Assembly (NCBI GenBank): GCA_043764095.1
Contig: JAYUKX010000009.1
Location: 11,964 to 75,963 of the forward strand
Reading direction: 5' to 3'
Length of the DNA: 64,000 nucleotides
From: M3007 sp043764095
GTDB lineage: Bacteria > Bacteroidota > Bacteroidia > Chitinophagales > Saprospiraceae
This document shows, piece after piece, positions 1-9,444 of this stretch (position 1 is its first letter; each line of letters starts with the position of its first letter). The position numbers were made by a program, and so were the translations under genes. The notes under the pieces were generated by a model. The model made no database searches, was not told the DNA's origin, and saw only the letters and a list, made by a program, of their open reading frames with translations.

Positions 1-1
1 G

Positions 2-142
2 AATGGCAAAACACTTATGAATGGTACTGTAAATGGCAATATGATACTGTTGCGCGATCAAAAAGTAGTCACTGGTATCTATTATCTTCAAATCACGAAA
101 CCTGATGGGTTACGGTATATATCAAAGGTTATTATGAAGTAG
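2..142 (+). CDS. C-terminal end of a T9SS sorting-domain protein (5' truncated)
   Basis: The window opens inside a reading frame that ends with a stop at 140-142. The last 46 residues contain GIYYLQI, then a short turn with DG and RYISKVIMK. This is the usual end of a type A T9SS C-terminal sorting domain (G-x-Y-x-L-x-I, then a G turn and a basic beta strand). Such domains direct proteins through the type IX secretion system and are removed at the cell surface. The function of the cargo cannot be told because the rest lies outside the window. The domain call is fairly safe despite the short length, because the terminal strand pattern is distinctive and other T9SS cargo genes lie nearby. Confidence 0.75.
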   Translation, partial: NGKTLMNGTVNGNMILLRDQKVVTGIYYLQITKPDGLRYISKVIMK

Positions 143-307
143 AAATATGTTGTGAATTGTTTTCTTTCTACAAATATACGCCTTTGTGTATCATTTTATT
201 TCCAAACAAGGTAACTGTTGTAGGTTAAACTACAATGGTTACTTTGTTTTTTTACTCGTTCTCCACCTTTTAGTCTAAATACAATACGATATAAAAGTAT
301 TTTAATG

Positions 308-315
308 TACATTTG
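308..315 (+). promoter_or_regulatory. candidate -7 box (TACATTTG) of the sensor kinase operon
   Basis: TACATTTG matches the Bacteroidota -7 consensus TAnnTTTG and lies about 90 bases before the kinase ATG. No clear TTTG -33 element is visible at the expected distance, so the call rests on the -7 match and position only. Confidence 0.35.
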
Positions 316-404
316 CACCTGTCACAAGCAAACCGATACATTGTGGTCATTTTTTGGAATAATACTTGTTGTTAACGAGTATTATTGATTGGTATTTTAT
401 TAAT

Positions 405-3368
405 ATGACAGAACCAGTATCAGAGCAGTATCGATTACTATTAGAAAACTTACAGGCTGGTGCACTTATTTATACCCCCGATGCGTGCATCCATTTCGCC
501 AATGATGAGGCTTCTTTTTTGTTTGGTATTTCCAAACAAGCATTAGAAGGTTGTTTTGAATCCAACATTCCTTGGTCGTTCATCGGGGAAGATGGTATTG
601 CTATTAGAAAAGAAGACCACCCTGTTTATCGGGTAATACATACGTTTTTTTCCTTTAAAAAACAAATACTAGGTATTGCACACCCAGATCAGCGAGATAC
701 GATTTGGGTAGAGGTAAATGCTTTTCCAGATTTCGATGTGCAAGGCAACCTAAGTCATATCACCGTTATTTTGTACAATGCTACAGAAAAGATTATAGCC
801 ACCGACAACTACCGTGTAAAACGCCATATTTTTGAAAGTGCCAAGGAAGGGATTCTTTTAACTGAAATTAAACCCAATTCAACACCCATATTTTGTGTAA
901 ATGCTGAATTTACAAAAATAAGCGGTTATACGGATGACGAAATTAAAGGAAAGGATATTAGCCTATTGTGCGGTATAGAAACGGACGAAGTATTGATGGG
1001 GCAGGTATATCAAAAAATTAAAGATGGTATGTCCTATGAAACGACACTTCAATTGCATAAAAAAGGGGGAAAACCTTTTTGGTGCTTTTTACGGGTTGCT
1101 CCTACACAAAACGATTATGGCAGAATTACCCATTATGTTTGGTATTGTACAGATATTACAGAGCAAAGGGCCATCAATAAAGAGGTAATCTATAACCGAC
1201 AGGTATTGGAACAAACCCAAAAAGTAGCCAAAATTGGCTATTTTGTATTGGATATGCACACCAATTCGATTGTTTCATCACCTAGTTTTGACGATATTTT
1301 AGGACTAGACCCCGATCTTCCTAAAACCGTAGAGCATTGTTTGGGGCATATTCTGCCTGAGTTTCAATTAAAAATATGGAATCGTTTGCAGGAAATGATG
1401 CAGACTGGTGGGCGGTTTACCGAAGACTTTATTACGGTAAGACCATTGGATGGCGAACAACGCTGGATTTCTGTGTTTGGAGAAATGAACGACAGCCACG
1501 ATAAGAAATCGGTGCAATTAAATGGGGTAATTCAGGATATTACGGAAAGAAAACTCGCCGAAGAATCCGCCGCTTTGGCACAACGCGATTTACAGTCCAT
1601 TATTTCCACGTTTCCTGATATTGTACTGCGTTTTAACCAAGATTACAAGTTCACATACTGCCACGCTAATAACAAGAAAGATTTACTGTTGCCACCTGAG
1701 CAACTCATCGGTATGAGCGCAAATGAAGTGATGCCCCCTGAACTGGTCAAAATTATCTACGAAAGAACAGAAGAAATCAAAAAAACAGGTAAAGTGGTAT
1801 CGTTTGATTACTCGCTTCCTGTCGGATCTGCCGATATGGAATGGTTTGAAGCCCGAATGATCAATACGACCAAAGACGAAATTGTATGTGTAATTCGGAA
1901 TATTACCGAACAGAAAAGAGCCGAAACCGCGCTTCGGGAAAGTGAACAGTTGCTGCGCGATATTTTTAATTTGGCGCCCGTGCCATTGATTATTTCTAAT
2001 GTAGAGGATGGTTCAATTATTATGGTGAATGAGGCATTGGAAAAGTTGATGGGCGCACCGCTATCCGAATTTAAAGCATACTCCACCTTAGATTTTTATT
2101 GTGAACCTATTGAAAGAGCCAATATTATTCGACAATTGTCCCAAAAAGGGCATGTACGAAACTTTGAAATAAAATTAAAAAATATGCAGGGTGAAATAAA
2201 GCCTTGCTTACTTTCTTCAGAAACCGTAATGATGTATGGTAAACAAACATTGTTTTCTGGAATTGTAGATATTAAAGAACGGAAGAATGCCGAAGAAGCC
2301 CTCTTACTCAATGAACAACTCTTGAGCGATGTATTTAATTTTTCACCTATTGCACTTATTATTACGCAAATTGAAGATGGGAAAATTGTAATGGCCAATC
2401 AAAAAGCAGCCGAAATGGCCGGTTTGGATTCACAGATAGTGATTGGAAAACAAGTGGGTAACTTCTACCTTAATCCCAATGATCGCAACCTGATCTTAGA
2501 GGGCATAACCAAAAACGGCAAAGTAGATGGCTTGGAACTCGCACTTAAAACAAAAAATGGGCAGATCAATTATGGACTGGTTTATACCAGTTTGATTAAC
2601 CTGAATGGCGAACGAATGCTATTTACAGGGTTTATTGACAACAATGAAAGAAAAAAAATGGATACTGACCTCTCCATATCCTTAGATTTGGTAAGGGAGC
2701 AAAATAAAAGATTGCTCAATTTTTCCTATATTGTATCGCATAACTTGCGCTCGCATACGAGTAATATCAAAACTATCCTCGATTTTCTCGAAAATGCAGC
2801 TTCTCCAAAAGAGCAAGAAGAAATGTTTGCGCACCTGCGTACCGTCACTAGCCGATTGGATGATACTTTATACGACCTCAATGAAGTGGTTTCTATCCAA
2901 AAAAATATTAACCTCGTAACTGAACCACTACCGCTTTACGAATATGTGGAACGCGCTATGCAAGTATTGAGCGAACAAATTCACCTGAAAAAAGCAGCAA
3001 TCCATAATTATATCCCGCAAGATATAACAGTAAACTATAACCCCGCATACCTCGAAAGTATCCTCTTGAACCTGCTATCCAATGCCCTCAAGTACAGCCA
3101 TCCCGACCGAACCCCCATTATTGAGTTCAAGTTTTTGCCAGATACTGATGGTACAATGATGTTATGTATTTCGGACAACGGGCTTGGTATTGATTTAATA
3201 AAAAATAAAGATAAAATATTTGGAATGTACAAAACCTTCCATGGCAATAAAGATGCTAAAGGATTAGGGCTATTTATCACTAAAAACCAAGTAGAAGCAA
3301 TTGGAGGTACGCTTGAGGTAGAAAGCGAACCCAATGTTGGTACTACTTTTAAAATACATATTATATGA
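405..3368 (+). CDS. multi-PAS sensor histidine kinase
   Basis: A 987-residue soluble histidine kinase with no predicted membrane segment. About six PAS/PAC units follow one another (roughly residues 10-125, 135-255, 270-385, 395-510, 515-630 and 640-755). Several end in the PAC pattern DITE(Q/R)(R/K). The kinase core follows: an H-box with SHNLRSH (phospho-acceptor His near residue 779), an N-box NLLSNALKYS, a G1 box SDNGLGID and a G2 box KGLGLF. A TTG at 366 would add 13 residues, but the ATG at 405 fits the start of the first PAS domain better. The gene overlaps the next one by four bases (ATGA), so kinase and regulator are probably translationally coupled. The signal is unknown. PAS arrays of this kind usually sense small ligands, redox state or light inside the cell. 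Confidence 0.92.
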   Translation: MTEPVSEQYRLLLENLQAGALIYTPDACIHFANDEASFLFGISKQALEGCFESNIPWSFIGEDGIAIRKEDHPVYRVIHTFFSFKKQILGIAHPDQRDTIWVEVNAFPDFDVQGNLSHITVILYNATEKIIATDNYRVKRHIFESAKEGILLTEIKPNSTPIFCVNAEFTKISGYTDDEIKGKDISLLCGIETDEVLMGQVYQKIKDGMSYETTLQLHKKGGKPFWCFLRVAPTQNDYGRITHYVWYCTDITEQRAINKEVIYNRQVLEQTQKVAKIGYFVLDMHTNSIVSSPSFDDILGLDPDLPKTVEHCLGHILPEFQLKIWNRLQEMMQTGGRFTEDFITVRPLDGEQRWISVFGEMNDSHDKKSVQLNGVIQDITERKLAEESAALAQRDLQSIISTFPDIVLRFNQDYKFTYCHANNKKDLLLPPEQLIGMSANEVMPPELVKIIYERTEEIKKTGKVVSFDYSLPVGSADMEWFEARMINTTKDEIVCVIRNITEQKRAETALRESEQLLRDIFNLAPVPLIISNVEDGSIIMVNEALEKLMGAPLSEFKAYSTLDFYCEPIERANIIRQLSQKGHVRNFEIKLKNMQGEIKPCLLSSETVMMYGKQTLFSGIVDIKERKNAEEALLLNEQLLSDVFNFSPIALIITQIEDGKIVMANQKAAEMAGLDSQIVIGKQVGNFYLNPNDRNLILEGITKNGKVDGLELALKTKNGQINYGLVYTSLINLNGERMLFTGFIDNNERKKMDTDLSISLDLVREQNKRLLNFSYIVSHNLRSHTSNIKTILDFLENAASPKEQEEMFAHLRTVTSRLDDTLYDLNEVVSIQKNINLVTEPLPLYEYVERAMQVLSEQIHLKKAAIHNYIPQDITVNYNPAYLESILLNLLSNALKYSHPDRTPIIEFKFLPDTDGTMMLCISDNGLGIDLIKNKDKIFGMYKTFHGNKDAKGLGLFITKNQVEAIGGTLEVESEPNVGTTFKIHII

Positions 3369-3760
3369 GCCAATTTGAAAGTGTATGGATTGTAGATGAT
3401 GATAATATTCATCAGTTTTTTGCCACTAAGTCATTGAACCACTTAAAAATAACCGATCACATTTTACCATTTTTGGATGGGGACTCGGCACTGAATACCA
3501 TGCAAAAAATAATTATTGACAAGGCAGAACTGCCCGATGTTATTTTTTTGGACATCAATATGCCCAAAATGGATGGATGGGAATTCATGGATGAATTTAG
3601 CAAAATGGCAGATGGTATAACCAAGAAAATCCTTATTTTTATTGTCAGCTCTTCTATTGCAGATGCCGACCGCGACCGCGCAAAATCATACCCCTACGTT
3701 ACCGATTTTTTGATTAAACCAATTTTACCAGATACACTAAAGATGGCATTTGGTTTATAA
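3365..3760 (+). CDS. single-domain response regulator (receiver only)
   Basis: A 131-residue stand-alone receiver domain. The acidic cluster WIVDDDNIH sits at the N-terminus, the phospho-acceptor is the Asp in FLDINMPKMDGW (about residue 63), the switch Ser is in VSSS, and the conserved Lys is in LIKP near the C-terminus. There is no output domain, so it acts through protein contacts, as a CheY-like or phosphorelay intermediate. It overlaps the six-PAS kinase gene, which is almost certainly its partner. The phenotype it controls cannot be read from the sequence. Confidence 0.92.
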   Translation: MSQFESVWIVDDDNIHQFFATKSLNHLKITDHILPFLDGDSALNTMQKIIIDKAELPDVIFLDINMPKMDGWEFMDEFSKMADGITKKILIFIVSSSIADADRDRAKSYPYVTDFLIKPILPDTLKMAFGL

Positions 3761-3896
3761 TATGCGTCATTGAGTTAACGAAATATGTTACTAATTGCCC
3801 CTCATGGTAAAAGAAAACTAAACAATACCAATGTTTATATTGGAAACTTAGAAAACCGCCCTATCTTCGTTCCTTTGTACAACATATTTAGATACG

Positions 3897-5192
3897 ATGA
3901 ACGAACCAACCCAACCTATCGTCAAAAATAATCCTTATACCATTAGTGGTTGGGCTTTTTTTGATTGGGCCAATAGTGCTTATGCGCTGGTCATTACAGT
4001 AGCCATTTTTCCTGGTTATTTTGCTGCTAATACCCCCGATCGTATCGCCATAGGCGGTGGGAGTATTTCTAATAGCACACTGTATTCATGGTGTATTTCC
4101 CTCGCCTATTTAATTATTGCTTTTATCTCCCCATTGTTGGCGGGTATCGCCGATATTGGCGGCAAACGCAAGCAATTTCTACGATTTTTTACCCTTTTGG
4201 GCTCATTAGCCTGTATTTCACTCCTATTTTTCACCTCGGAGAAAACGATGTGGGTGGGTGTAACTGGTTTCATATTGGCCACTATTGGCTTTGCTGGTGG
4301 TATTGTATTTTACAATTCGTTTTTGCCCCAAATAGCAACCGAAGACCAATACGATAAGGTATCGGCTAAAGGGTTTACTTACGGGTTTGTGGGGAGTGTT
4401 ATTTTGCTGGTCATCAACCTTATCGTCATCAAAAAATTTGCTTTTTTTGGTTTTTCCGAAGAGGCCAAAGCCATTCCCGCTGCATTTGTGATGGTTGGAC
4501 TTTGGTGGATTGGTTTTTCCCAAATCCCACTCCACCGATTACCCAATGACAGCAAAGGCGATATGCCCGATGGTGCAATGAAAAAAGGGTATTCGGAACT
4601 ACGCAAAGTATGGGCCATTGTAAAGCGCGATGCCAATACATTATCGTATTTGAGTGCTTTTTTCTTCTTTAATGCAGGCGTACAGGCCGTACTTTTTCTT
4701 GCAGCTATTTTTGCCGAAAAAGAATTGGGTTTTGATACGGCTCATCTCATCTATTTAATTCTGATTTTACAAATCGTGGCTATTGGTGGCGCAGAACTTT
4801 TCGCATACGTATCTGGACGCGTGGGCAACAAAACATCTATCATGGTGATGCTCGTGATTTGGACAGGTATTTGTATTGTGGGTTCGATGGTCACCAATGG
4901 GCCGCAGTTTTATATCCTCGCCAGTGCAGTTGGGCTAGTGATGGGTGGTATCCAATCCTTAGCGCGGAGTACTTATGCTAAGTTTTTGCCCGAAGATACC
5001 CATGATACCGCCTCTTATTTTAGTTTTTATGATGTAATGGACAAGGTCTCTACGGTAATGGGTACCTTCGTATTTGGTATAGTAGAACAATTAACAGGCA
5101 ATATGCGGTACAGCGTAATGGCACTCGCCGTATTCTTTGTCCTCAGTTTATTAATCATGTGGCGGGTAAAGGTAGAGCGGATGCGGGTTTGA
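3897..5192 (+). CDS. MFS transporter, UMF1/Atg22-like family
   Basis: A 431-residue membrane protein with about 12 hydrophobic segments. The N-terminal signature WAFFDWANSAYA is typical of the UMF1 family (bacterial relatives of yeast Atg22), a branch of the major facilitator superfamily. Atg22 exports amino acids from the vacuole, but bacterial members are largely uncharacterised, so the substrate is unknown. The gene stands alone between two regions transcribed differently. A TTCCTTTG sequence at about 3870 is one mismatch from the TAnnTTTG box and could be its promoter. Confidence 0.88.
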   Translation: MNEPTQPIVKNNPYTISGWAFFDWANSAYALVITVAIFPGYFAANTPDRIAIGGGSISNSTLYSWCISLAYLIIAFISPLLAGIADIGGKRKQFLRFFTLLGSLACISLLFFTSEKTMWVGVTGFILATIGFAGGIVFYNSFLPQIATEDQYDKVSAKGFTYGFVGSVILLVINLIVIKKFAFFGFSEEAKAIPAAFVMVGLWWIGFSQIPLHRLPNDSKGDMPDGAMKKGYSELRKVWAIVKRDANTLSYLSAFFFFNAGVQAVLFLAAIFAEKELGFDTAHLIYLILILQIVAIGGAELFAYVSGRVGNKTSIMVMLVIWTGICIVGSMVTNGPQFYILASAVGLVMGGIQSLARSTYAKFLPEDTHDTASYFSFYDVMDKVSTVMGTFVFGIVEQLTGNMRYSVMALAVFFVLSLLIMWRVKVERMRV

Positions 5193-5196
5193 GTCA

Positions 5197-5367
5197 TTAA
5201 TAATGCGAACAACGGGTTAAAATCGTACCCGTTTCTGCACGCAGTATATCGGGGTAATCAAAAGTGAGTGTTAAAAGGGTATAGGGAACAAATAACAATA
5301 TCCCGCCGATCATCAATAAAAGACCAATTGTCTTTGCTGATTTTATATTTGAAGCAATCATGTTCAT
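5197..5367 (-). pseudogene. N-terminal remnant of a DUF4386-type membrane protein
   Basis: A 56-codon minus-strand ORF. After a short polar start it has a hydrophobic stretch TIGLLLMIGGILLF, then VPYTLLTLTFDYPDILR and a GTILTR tail before the stop. This matches the N-terminal start of DUF4386 proteins as I remember them (first membrane helix, then YTLL..FDYPDILR). Intact members have about 200-240 residues, so three quarters of the protein is missing. It lies nine bases after a small outer-membrane gene and downstream of a Crp-family regulator, a setting in which DUF4386 genes often occur. Its 3' end also runs almost into the convergent transporter gene, so the rest was probably deleted. Confidence 0.6.
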
Positions 5368-5375
5368 CGTAATGT

Positions 5376-5831
5376 TTAGAAAAAGAAGGAATAATTAATA
5401 CCAGGTGTTGGGTTGATATGGGTGGGTTGATCAGCAGCAGCCAATGCAGTTACACCGATGCGCAGGTTAATGCCTTTCCAGACCATCCAGCGGAAGCCAA
5501 GTTCTGCCATACCTGCATTTTTGCCTTTATAATCCCTCGATGTACCTCGCGCTAGGGAGACCGACGCGTAGAAAGAAGAAGGATTTTCTTTTTTCCCAAC
5601 GGGCAAAAACCAGTATGAAAGTCCGGTTCTGACAAATTCGGTGGTGACACCTGATTCAAAGTTGGTGGGATAATACCCGACGTGTAGTGAAATGTGTTGG
5701 TACCGATATTCCGCACCAATAGAGGGATTTCTAAATCCGTTGAGGCTGATTTCGTGTTTAGAAAAACGGCTTTGAGCCGATAAAACAGTGGTTACAACCA
5801 GCAACCAGCCAAAAAGCATTAGTTTTTTCAT
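5376..5831 (-). CDS. small secreted outer-membrane beta-barrel-like protein
   Basis: A 151-residue protein with a signal peptide (MKKLMLFGWLLVV..LSAQ). The mature part has alternating polar and aromatic residues: SLNGFRNPSIGAEYRYQ, HVGYYP, VRTGLSYWF, and a C-terminal YSFFF. These are the marks of a short outer-membrane barrel that ends in an aromatic residue. The ATG at 5831 is chosen over a longer upstream frame because it starts a clean signal peptide. It is the middle gene of a minus-strand group after the Crp regulator and before the DUF4386 remnant. No specific family is recognised. Confidence 0.6.
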   Translation of the reverse strand: MKKLMLFGWLLVVTTVLSAQSRFSKHEISLNGFRNPSIGAEYRYQHISLHVGYYPTNFESGVTTEFVRTGLSYWFLPVGKKENPSSFYASVSLARGTSRDYKGKNAGMAELGFRWMVWKGINLRIGVTALAAADQPTHINPTPGINYSFFF

Positions 5832-5946
5832 GTTAATAATTGATGATGTCCTTGTTTTTAAGAACGCCACAAAGGTCAGGGCAGGAAAAACGGTGGCAAT
5901 GGACAAATGTCCTATAATCAATAACACAGCATAAAATTGGTATTTT

Positions 5947-6510
5947 CTATCGAATCTGCTGACGAATACGGCTTAGGTGGCGCGGTGTAACACCCAAAAT
6001 GGAGGCCAAGTATTGCAAAGGAATTTGTTGTAGTAAATGGGACTCTTCCCGAAGCATTTTCTCGTACCGCTGTTCCGCAGTAAGCACAATGAGTCCATGT
6101 CGGGTATCATCTATGCCACAAATGGCGGATTCAAGGAGGCCAATATAAAAATTGTTAAATGCCGGTAATTCGTTTTGCAGCGTTCGGAGCGCAGTTTTGC
6201 TCAAAATATAGACCTGAGTATCCACCAAAGCCTGTATATACTCAAAAGAAGGTTTTTCTTGTAAAAAACTGTACAACGAAACCAAAAAAGATCGTTCAAG
6301 GGCAACATAAGTCGTACGTTCTTCCCCTTCTTTTATCACATAGTAACGCATCATGCCGCTTTCAATAAAACCCAGGTATTTATTGGTTTTACCTACTTCG
6401 ACAAAAAAATCGTTTTTATCATAAGATTTTAAGACAAACGATTGCAATATTTTATCCAAGTCATCCCCCGCAAAACCAATTTTTTCAAAATATTGTTTTA
6501 ATTGTTGCAT
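5947..6510 (-). CDS. Crp/Fnr-family transcriptional regulator
   Basis: A 187-residue regulator starting MQQLKQYFEK. The N-terminal two thirds is a cyclic-nucleotide-binding-type barrel (residues about 20-130, with KNDFFVEVGKTNKYLGFIESG near the start). A C-terminal helix-turn-helix ends in LASILGVTPRHLSRIR. The barrel lacks the classic cAMP phosphate-binding cassette. That is usual for the small Bacteroidota regulators of this type, whose ligands are mostly unknown. It probably controls the downstream barrel gene and the now broken DUF4386 gene. The longer frame up to 6543 would add an unlikely 11-residue extension. Confidence 0.88.
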   Translation of the reverse strand: MQQLKQYFEKIGFAGDDLDKILQSFVLKSYDKNDFFVEVGKTNKYLGFIESGMMRYYVIKEGEERTTYVALERSFLVSLYSFLQEKPSFEYIQALVDTQVYILSKTALRTLQNELPAFNNFYIGLLESAICGIDDTRHGLIVLTAEQRYEKMLREESHLLQQIPLQYLASILGVTPRHLSRIRQQIR

Positions 6511-6548
6511 GGTATCTTTTTTTGCGAATGGAGAGTAGTACACTATAC

Positions 6549-7154
6549 TTAATTACTCAAATACTTCAAAGCAAATTTAATAATCTCTTCCACTTTCAAC
6601 GCCGCAGGTTGCTCCTTAGCCACTTGATTCAATGCTTTTTGCACCGGAATTCTACTAAAACCAAGCGCCATCAAGGCCGACAATGCCTCCTCGCGTGCGC
6701 CGTTATTATCCGCACCTCCCATACCGGGTAAAATAACTGGCCCATCTGGCGATTCTTTGGTCAATTTGTCCTTCAAATCGAGGATAATCTGTTTGGCAGC
6801 CTTAGGGCCAATGCCTTTGGCGCGTTGCAAAATATGCGCCTGCTCACCAATCACCGCCGACCGCACCTCATCCACCGTCATGGCCGATAAGATCAATTGA
6901 GCCGTGGACGGGCCTACACCCGATACACCGATCAATTGTACAAATAAATTTCGCTCGGCCTGCGTAGCAAAACCGTACAGCGTATGCGCGTCCTCGCGTA
7001 CATGAAAATGGGTATAAACCAGTGCCTTTTCTAATCCCTGCAAAGCTGTATAAGTACTGAGCGGAATCATCAAATGGTAGCCTACCCCATTTACTTCTAA
7101 GGTCATAAAAGCAGGGCTGCGGTATGTTATTTCTCCTCTTAAATATGCAAACAT
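6549..7154 (-). CDS. ruvA: Holliday junction branch migration protein RuvA
   Basis: A 201-residue RuvA. It starts MFAYLRGEI with an OB-fold domain, followed by two helix-hairpin-helix motifs (GVSGVGPSTAQLILS and AKGIGPKAAKQIILDLKDKL) and a C-terminal helical domain ending in ALMALGFSRIPVQKAL. RuvA binds four-way DNA junctions and recruits the RuvB motor during recombination and repair. Length and motif order are normal. ruvB is not next to it, as is common in this phylum. A perfect TATCTTTG box ends four bases before the ATG, so the transcript is probably leaderless. Confidence 0.97.
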   Translation of the reverse strand: MFAYLRGEITYRSPAFMTLEVNGVGYHLMIPLSTYTALQGLEKALVYTHFHVREDAHTLYGFATQAERNLFVQLIGVSGVGPSTAQLILSAMTVDEVRSAVIGEQAHILQRAKGIGPKAAKQIILDLKDKLTKESPDGPVILPGMGGADNNGAREEALSALMALGFSRIPVQKALNQVAKEQPAALKVEEIIKFALKYLSN

Positions 7155-7158
7155 GGTG

Positions 7159-7166
7159 CAAAGATA
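7159..7166 (-). promoter_or_regulatory. -7 box of ruvA (TATCTTTG)
   Basis: On the minus strand TATCTTTG is followed by CACC and then the ruvA ATG. The match to TAnnTTTG is exact. The spacing puts the transcription start at or next to the start codon. Confidence 0.6.
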
Positions 7167-7287
7167 GTTAGTCGTAGGGCAATTACAAAATGTACTTCTT
7201 GTAAATACTTAACCTCAAATTGCCGCCTTACTCCAGTAATTGTACTAACTTTACGCCTCATTTTTCACAAAACGCTAATTTTCGCGT

Positions 7288-7407
7288 ATGGAGTTACGTT
7301 TTTTTGGGATGCACTTGCTGCATTACACCCAAGAACAACACAACGAAAAACCGAAAAAAGGCTCCTGCCTTTCGTTTGGGTGGGCTAAACTACATTTTTA
7401 TGATTAA
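7288..7407 (+). other. possible upstream ORF overlapping the thrS start
   Basis: A 39-codon ORF starts with ATG at 7288 and stops at 7405-7407, overlapping the thrS start codon at 7400 in another frame. It also contains a GC-rich hairpin (7352-7374, stem AAAGGC/GCCTTT). The peptide has only one Thr, so a classic threonine-codon attenuator is unlikely. Translational coupling to thrS is possible. It may also be chance. Confidence 0.25.
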
Positions 7408-9319
7408 TATTACTTTTCCAGATGGCAACGTTCGTCAGTATGCCAAAGGAACAACCGCGATGGACGTTGCTAAGTCCATCAGCGAAGGCTTGGCGCGCAA
7501 TGTATTGGTGGCCAAGGTAAACGGGGAAACGCGCGACCTTTTGCGCCCCATCAACGAGGACAGTACCATTACTTTCCTCAAATGGGAGGACAAAGAGGGC
7601 AAACAAACCTATTGGCACTCCTCGGCACACTTGCTAGCCGAAGCACTGCAAGCACTTTATCCGGATATGAAATTCGGTATCGGCCCTGCTATCGATAACG
7701 GTTTCTATTATGATGTGGATTCCGGCGAAAAACCCCTGACGGCTGCCGATTTGCCTAAAATTGAGCAAAAAATGCTCGAATTGGCGCGGAATAAATCCGT
7801 TTATACGCGTACAGAAGTGAGCAAAGCCGATGCCATCAAGTATTTCACCGAAAAAGGCGACGAGTACAAACTCGAACTACTCGACCGCCTCGAAGATGGT
7901 AGCATCACGTTTTACCAACAGGGCGATTTTGTGGATCTTTGTAAAGGGCCACATATCCCTAGCACCGAAACCATCAAAGCCGTCAAAATTACTAATTTGG
8001 CAGGTGCTTACTGGCTCGGTAAAACGGATCGTAAGCAATTGACACGCGTCTATGCCATTACTTTTCCTAAACAAAAGGAATTGGAAGACTACTTGGCGAT
8101 GATTGAAGAGGCCAAAAAACGCGACCACCGCAAACTCGGTCAGGAATTGGAACTGTTTATGTTCTCCGAAAAAGTAGGACAAGGTTTGCCAATTTGGTTA
8201 CCAAAAGGAACGGCTCTGCGCGCACGCCTCGAAGATTTTTTGAAAAAAGAGCAGTTAAAACGCGGCTATTTGCCCGTTATTACGCCACATATTGGCTCTA
8301 AAAAACTCTATGTAACATCAGGACACTGGGACAAATATGGTAAAGATTCGTTCCAACCCATCCTTACGCCTGATGAAGATGAGGAGTTTATGCTTAAGCC
8401 CATGAACTGCCCGCACCACTGCGAAATATTTGGTTACCGACCGCGTTCGTACAAGGAATTGCCGGTGCGTTTTGCCGAATTTGGTACCGTGTATCGCTAC
8501 GAGCAATCGGGCGAATTGCACGGCCTTACACGTGTACGGTGCTTTACACAGGACGATGCGCATATTTTCTGTACCGAGGAGCAACTCAAATCGGAGTTCC
8601 TTAATGTGTTGGAACTCACGCAGTTTGTGTTGGCGAAATTAGGTTTTGAGAATTTTACGGCTCAAATTTCCTTACGCGATCCCGAAAACCCTTCTAAATA
8701 TGTGGGTACCGACGAAAATTGGCGTAAAGCAGAAGCGGCTATCATCGAAGCGGCTGCTGAAGCGGGACTGAACACGGTAACGGAATTGGGTGAAGCGGCT
8801 TTTTATGGCCCTAAACTCGATTTTATGGTGAAAGACGCACTCGGTCGCTCTTGGCAATTGGGTACGATTCAGGTGGATTATAACTTGCCAATTCGCTTTG
8901 ATCTGAAATATATCGGTGCCGATAACCAGGAACACCGCCCGGTAATGATCCACCGTGCACCGTTTGGTTCTATGGAGCGTTTTACGGGTGTACTGATCGA
9001 GCATTGCGCAGGAAAATTCCCGCTGTGGCTTTCGCCAGAGCAGTTTGCTATCCTGCCTGTTTCGGATCGTTTTGTAGAATATGCCAATCAGGTGATGCAG
9101 CAATTGGGCGTGGATGACCTGCGCGGTTTTGTCGATGATCGCAATGAGACCATTGGCAAAAAAATACGCGATAACGAATTGAAACGCATTCCGTTTATTA
9201 TTGTAGTAGGCGAAAAAGAGGCAGAAGCGGGCAATATCAGCGTCCGCAAACAAGGCGAAGGCGACCAAGGTACTATGAGTGTTGCAGAATTTGCAGCGAT
9301 TATTAAATCGATGTTGTAA
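7400..9319 (+). CDS. thrS: threonine--tRNA ligase
   Basis: A 639-residue threonyl-tRNA synthetase, which charges tRNA-Thr in the cytoplasm. An N-terminal TGS domain starts at MINITFPDG. The editing domain has the HSSAHLLAEAL motif. The class II core has the zinc-binding Cys in KPMNCPHHC and motif 2 around YRYEQSGELHGLTRVR, and motif 3 includes HRAPFGSMERF. A C-terminal anticodon-binding domain (ILPVSDRF..) completes it. The open frame extends back to 7220, but the ATG at 7400 starts exactly at the TGS domain. infC, often found next in Bacteroidota, is absent here. Confidence 0.97.
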   Translation: MINITFPDGNVRQYAKGTTAMDVAKSISEGLARNVLVAKVNGETRDLLRPINEDSTITFLKWEDKEGKQTYWHSSAHLLAEALQALYPDMKFGIGPAIDNGFYYDVDSGEKPLTAADLPKIEQKMLELARNKSVYTRTEVSKADAIKYFTEKGDEYKLELLDRLEDGSITFYQQGDFVDLCKGPHIPSTETIKAVKITNLAGAYWLGKTDRKQLTRVYAITFPKQKELEDYLAMIEEAKKRDHRKLGQELELFMFSEKVGQGLPIWLPKGTALRARLEDFLKKEQLKRGYLPVITPHIGSKKLYVTSGHWDKYGKDSFQPILTPDEDEEFMLKPMNCPHHCEIFGYRPRSYKELPVRFAEFGTVYRYEQSGELHGLTRVRCFTQDDAHIFCTEEQLKSEFLNVLELTQFVLAKLGFENFTAQISLRDPENPSKYVGTDENWRKAEAAIIEAAAEAGLNTVTELGEAAFYGPKLDFMVKDALGRSWQLGTIQVDYNLPIRFDLKYIGADNQEHRPVMIHRAPFGSMERFTGVLIEHCAGKFPLWLSPEQFAILPVSDRFVEYANQVMQQLGVDDLRGFVDDRNETIGKKIRDNELKRIPFIIVVGEKEAEAGNISVRKQGEGDQGTMSVAEFAAIIKSML

Positions 9320-9444
9320 ATATTTTTTGGTGGACATCGTGGATTGCGAAACGTGACACCAATGGTTTTTTTTGATACCGTTTTTGGGTATCTGGGGTAA
9401 TGGTTTTTGGTATCATTGATAACCGTTTTGGGTACGTTGATACC

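Noticed and set aside
8672..9337. Long minus-strand frame opposite thrS (221 codons) and others opposite the same gene
   Set aside because: They mirror a well-supported synthetase gene, show no known motifs and have unlikely composition (many His, Arg, Phe and Cys). They come from the codon bias of thrS.
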